A stretch of 27,764 bases of DNA, from positions 1-27,764 of the forward strand of contig CAYLNK010000050.1 in the NCBI GenBank assembly GCA_964384675.1. The letters run 5' to 3'. Shown piece by piece: positions 25,038 to 27,764 of the stretch (the first letter of the stretch is position 1; every line of letters begins with the position of its first letter). Under the pieces are notes generated by a model. The model had not been told where the DNA came from and searched no databases. It saw nothing but the letters and a program-made list of their open reading frames with translations. The stretch is from CAYLNK01 sp964384675. Its GTDB lineage: Bacteria; Acidobacteriota; Thermoanaerobaculia; UBA5066. A program made the translations under genes and the position numbers.

Positions 25038-26630
25038 CTAGCCCTTCGCCGGACCGATCCCGAGCCGCTTCGCCAGATGATGGAGGTTCGAGCGGTGAAG
25101 CCCCAGCTCGCGCCCCGCGGCCGCCCAGCTCCCACCGTTCCGCTCGAGCGCGTCGCTGATCGCACGCCGCCGGAACGCGTCCACGCGGTCGGCCAGCGGC
25201 GACGGGGTCGCGGCCGGCGCGTCTGCGGGGCGGGGCTCCTCCGCATGCCCCGGCGCGTCGGAAACGGGACCGAGGTCCAGGTGCGCCGCCTCCACGACGA
25301 TCTTCTCGTCGTCGCGTCGGCCCCACCCCGCGCGGAGGACCGCGCGCGACAGGACGTTCTCCAGCTCGCGCACGTTTCCGGGCCAGCTCGCCGCGACGAG
25401 CCGCTCGCGGGCCTCGTCCGAGAGGCGCAGGCGCCCGAGCCCCAGCCGGCGGCGCGCCGCGTCGACGAAGTGCGTCGCCAGGATCGGGATGTCCTCGCGC
25501 CGCTCCCGGAGCGGCGGTACGCGGAGCGGGAAGACGGCGAGCCGGTGGTACAGGTCGGCCCGGAAGCGGCCGCGCTCCACCTCGCGCGGGAGGTCGCGGT
25601 TGGTGGCGGCGATAACCCGCACGTCCACGCGGTGCGCGCGGTCCGAGCCGACCCGCTGGATCTCTCCCTGCTGGAGCGCGCGCAGGAGCTTGGGCTGGAG
25701 AACGAGCGGCAGCTCGCCGATCTCGTCCAGGAAGAGCGAGCCGCCGTCGGCCACCTCGAACTTCCCGGCCCGGTCGCGCTGCGCGCCGGTGAAAGCGCCG
25801 GCGACGTGGCCGAACAGCTCGCTCTCGGCGATCGACTCGGGGAGCGCCGCGCAGTTGACGTGGATCAGCGCCTCGTCGCGTCGCGGAGACGCCGAGTGGA
25901 CGTGCCGCGCGACCAGCTCCTTCCCCACGCCGGTCTCCCCGGTGATGAGGACGCCGAGGTCCGACGCCGAGACGAGCGCGATCTCCTCACGCAGCCGGCG
26001 CGACGCGGGGCTGACGCCCAGGAGCTCGCCGCCCGCGACGCTCGACTGAAGGTCGCGCGCCACCTCGCCGCGGTGCTCGGCACGCCTCTCCAGCGCCTCG
26101 ATGAGGGCCGTGGTGCGCAGCGCGGCCCCGGCGAGAGCCCCGAGGGCGGCGAGGAACGCGCGGTCGAGACCGTCGAACGCCACCGGCGACAGGGCGTCCG
26201 CCGTGAGCGCCCCGACGACCTCGCCGCCGTCGATCAGCGCGCAGCCGAGGCAGGCGTGGACCTTCTCGAGGGCGTGCGGGTCGGCCGACATCAGGCCGTC
26301 GAAGGGGTCGGCCAGCGGGCTGTCGGGCGGGAACAGGACGGGATCGGCGGAGCGGAGGATCGCGTCGAGCCGCGGGTTCGTCCGCCGGTCGAAGCGGCGC
26401 GTGGCCGCCGCCGGGACGAGACCGTGGGAGGCGACGGGGACCAGGTCGTTCCCCTCCAGGCGGAGGAGACACGCGGCGTCGCACGGGATCCCGCGGCGGA
26501 CCGACGTGAGGAGGCGCGCGTACCGGTCGGCCGCGCCGAGCGACGCCGTGAGGTCGCGCGCGATCTCGTAGAGGACGCGGACGGGATCGGCGGCCGGTTG
26601 CGCTGGCGACAACGCCGTTATCCGATTCAT
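25038..26630 (-). CDS. norR: NO-responsive sigma-54 activator NorR
   Basis: 530-residue enhancer-binding protein. An N-terminal GAF domain (about 20-180) keeps residues matching the NorR non-heme iron site: ADPFDGL (Asp111), KVHACLGC (His125, Cys127) and LTADAL (Asp145). The AAA+ domain has GETGVGKE (231-238), the sigma-54 contact loop GAFTGAQ (278-284) and Walker B LFLDEIGE (299-306). A Fis-type HTH (AISDALERNGGSWAAAGREL, then GLHRSNLHHLAKRLGI) ends it. It is divergent from ric-norB, and its own start codon lies within one of three dyads, suggesting autoregulation. The ABC importer genes follow 34 bases downstream on the same strand. Confidence 0.93.
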   Translation of the reverse strand: MNRITALSPAQPAADPVRVLYEIARDLTASLGAADRYARLLTSVRRGIPCDAACLLRLEGNDLVPVASHGLVPAAATRRFDRRTNPRLDAILRSADPVLFPPDSPLADPFDGLMSADPHALEKVHACLGCALIDGGEVVGALTADALSPVAFDGLDRAFLAALGALAGAALRTTALIEALERRAEHRGEVARDLQSSVAGGELLGVSPASRRLREEIALVSASDLGVLITGETGVGKELVARHVHSASPRRDEALIHVNCAALPESIAESELFGHVAGAFTGAQRDRAGKFEVADGGSLFLDEIGELPLVLQPKLLRALQQGEIQRVGSDRAHRVDVRVIAATNRDLPREVERGRFRADLYHRLAVFPLRVPPLRERREDIPILATHFVDAARRRLGLGRLRLSDEARERLVAASWPGNVRELENVLSRAVLRAGWGRRDDEKIVVEAAHLDLGPVSDAPGHAEEPRPADAPAATPSPLADRVDAFRRRAISDALERNGGSWAAAGRELGLHRSNLHHLAKRLGIGPAKG

Positions 26631-26658
26631 AACGAGCGCATGTTATCGAATCGACAAC
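26597..26658. promoter_or_regulatory. Three NorR-type enhancer dyads between norR and ric
   Basis: GTTGC-N7-ACAAC (26597-26613), GTTAT-N7-ATAAC (26617-26633) and GTTAT-N7-ACAAC (26642-26658) share the pattern GTTRY-N7-RYAAC, with centres 20 and 25 bp apart. NorR is known to bind three sites upstream of its target promoter. The middle dyad overlaps the norR start codon. Confidence 0.7.
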
Positions 26659-26697
26659 CAACGCCGTCAAGTTCCAATCTTTCAGTTATTTGCGATC

Positions 26698-26713
26698 CGG
26701 CATCGAGCCTGCA
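26698..26713 (+). promoter_or_regulatory. Sigma-54 (-24/-12) promoter of ric-norB
   Basis: CGGCAT-N5-CTGCA: the invariant GG (26699-26700) and GC (26711-26712) are exactly ten bases apart, and the flanks fit the TGGCAC-N5-TTGCA consensus. It is placed between the NorR dyads and the ric ribosome site, as expected for NorR activation. Confidence 0.8.
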
Positions 26714-26739
26714 AGGCAACCGGGCGAGAGGTGATTCGA

Positions 26740-27414
26740 ATGAGCACCACAACCCTCAACCCGGAGACCACGCTGGCCGAGCTCGCCGTCACGCACCCGG
26801 CCGCTTCGCGCGTCTTCCATCGCCACGCCCTCGACTTCTGCTGCAACGGCCGGCGTCCGCTGACCGAGGCGTGCGCCGAGAAGCGGCTCGACGCCGCCGC
26901 GATCCTCCGCGAGGTGGAGTCGGAGGAGGCGAGCGCCTCCTCCGAGATCCGCTGGGACGAGCGTCCGCTCCCCGAGCTGGTCGACCACATCCTGACGTAC
27001 TTCCACGCGCGCATCCGCACCGAGCTGCCCGCGCTGATCGCCATGGCCGAGCGTGTCGAATTCCGGCACGCCGACAAGCCGTCGCGGCCGGTCGGCCTGG
27101 CGGACCACCTGAAGAACGTCCACGGGGAGGTGCTCTCCCATCTGGAGAAGGAGGAGCAGATCCTCTTCCCGATGATCCTCGGCGGGTTCGGCCAGCGGGC
27201 CTTCACGCCGATCCGTGTACTGGAGGGCGAGCACGACGACCACGGCGCCGCGCTCCGGAAGGTCCGGTCCCTCGCTCACGACCTCGTGCCGCCGCCCGAG
27301 GCGTGCACCACCTGGAGGGCGCTCTACCTGCGCCTTTCCGAGTTCGAGGCCGAGCTGATGCAGCACATCCACCTCGAGAACAACGTCCTCTTCCGCCGCG
27401 CGCTCTGCGCCTGA
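26740..27414 (+). CDS. ric: Di-iron iron-sulfur cluster repair protein Ric/YtfE/ScdA
   Basis: 224-residue cytoplasmic protein that repairs Fe-S clusters damaged by NO or peroxide. The N-terminal ScdA_N/DUF542 domain has HPAASRVFHRHALDFCCNG (Cys34-Cys35). The hemerythrin-like domain supplies His/Glu ligands in HILTYFHARIRTELP, HGEVLSHLEKEEQILFP, EHDDHGAAL and HIHLENNVLF. ATG 26740 is used because AGAGGTG lies seven bases upstream; GTG 26731 is inside that site. It is the first gene after the sigma-54 promoter and is followed 11 bases later by norB. Confidence 0.94.
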   Translation: MSTTTLNPETTLAELAVTHPAASRVFHRHALDFCCNGRRPLTEACAEKRLDAAAILREVESEEASASSEIRWDERPLPELVDHILTYFHARIRTELPALIAMAERVEFRHADKPSRPVGLADHLKNVHGEVLSHLEKEEQILFPMILGGFGQRAFTPIRVLEGEHDDHGAALRKVRSLAHDLVPPPEACTTWRALYLRLSEFEAELMQHIHLENNVLFRRALCA

Positions 27415-27425
27415 GAGATACGACG

Positions 27426-27764
27426 ATGCACACGCTCGACCGCCTCGAACGACGTCACTGGGTCTTCCTCGGCGCGACGCTCCTGATCGCGTTCACGCTC
27501 CTCGGCTTCTTCGGGCGCGAGGTGTACCGGAAGGCGCCTCCCATCCCCGAACGGATCGTCACGACCGACGGCACCGTCCTGATGACGAAGGACGACATCC
27601 TGACCGGCCAGCAGGTGTGGCAGTCCACCGGCGGCCAGCAGCTCGGCTCCATCTGGGGCCACGGCGCGTACCAGGCTCCCGACTGGTCCGCCGACTGGCT
27701 GCACCGCGAGGCGCTCGCGCTCCTCGGCGTCTGGGCGGCGCGGCAGCACGGCGTGCCGCTCGCC
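27426..27764 (+). CDS. norB: Quinol-dependent nitric oxide reductase, N-terminal part (runs off the window)
   Basis: The first 113 codons from ATG 27426 are open to the window's last base. The N-terminal membrane anchor (WVFLGATLLIAFTLLGFFGR) leads into a periplasmic segment with LTGQQVWQSTGGQQLGSIWG, HGAYQAPDWSADWLHREAL, characteristic of qNor (NorZ), the single-subunit enzyme that reduces NO to N2O with quinol. It follows ric in the NorR-controlled operon. The heme and FeB ligands lie beyond the window. Confidence 0.92.
   Translation, partial: MHTLDRLERRHWVFLGATLLIAFTLLGFFGREVYRKAPPIPERIVTTDGTVLMTKDDILTGQQVWQSTGGQQLGSIWGHGAYQAPDWSADWLHREALALLGVWAARQHGVPLA

Overview
The window is high-GC bacterial chromosomal DNA with dense genes, GC-biased third codon positions and mostly 4-bp overlaps inside operons. 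No ribosomal marker is present, so taxonomy is uncertain. The gene mix (PerR-KatG, a secreted octaheme cytochrome, NorR with quinol NO reductase) would fit a respiratory, nitrosative-stress-exposed Gram-negative such as an Acidobacteriota, Myxococcota or proteobacterial lineage.

Layout. (1) 185-2938: a PerR-type Fur regulator translationally coupled to a catalase-peroxidase gene (katG). A dyad overlaps the operon promoter. The 3' third of katG is broken by about five frameshifts and one in-frame loss. (2) 2939-3847: a graveyard of minus-strand fragments (FtsX/MacB permease C-terminus, internally deleted large adenine methyltransferase, one unrecognised frameshifted gene), followed by a minus-strand rho-independent terminator. 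(3) 3848-20766: a 16.9-kb integrative element bounded by an exact 50-bp direct repeat. The repeat is the 3' part of tRNA-Thr(CGT): the right copy lies in the intact tRNA, the left copy is the displaced stub. (4) 20719-20842: tRNA-Thr and its promoter. (5) 20866-27764: host genes for nitrogen-oxide metabolism. These are an octaheme HAO-like cytochrome, an ABC transporter of the nitrate/sulfonate/taurine class, NorR, and divergently a Ric/YtfE Fe-S repair protein and the start of a quinol NO reductase.

The element. Its left half reads rightward: tyrosine integrase, unknown protein, AlpA-like HTH, a large primase-helicase, and four small proteins. Most are joined by 4-bp ATGA/GTGA overlaps. Its right half reads leftward as a defence cargo. 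A type I restriction-modification operon hsdM-hsdS-DUF4268-hsdR has 4-bp overlaps throughout and is followed by an AAA ATPase (DUF3696-like) plus PIN nuclease pair. The two halves converge on a C-rich, gene-poor stretch (10522-11016). Paired GGAACT motifs with 11-bp spacing lie near both ends and look like integrase arm sites.

How parts work together. Integration split tRNA-Thr from its terminator, which now lies 16.9 kb away. The tRNA promoter therefore points straight at hsdM with no obvious terminator between, so the cargo may be expressed by read-through. On the host side, three 17-bp dyads and a -24/-12 promoter between norR and ric support NO-induced, sigma-54-dependent expression of ric and norB. 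The most novel candidates are the AAA-PIN pair (possibly with a third 45-residue ORF), the DUF4268 nuclease-like protein inside the hsd operon, and the element as a whole.
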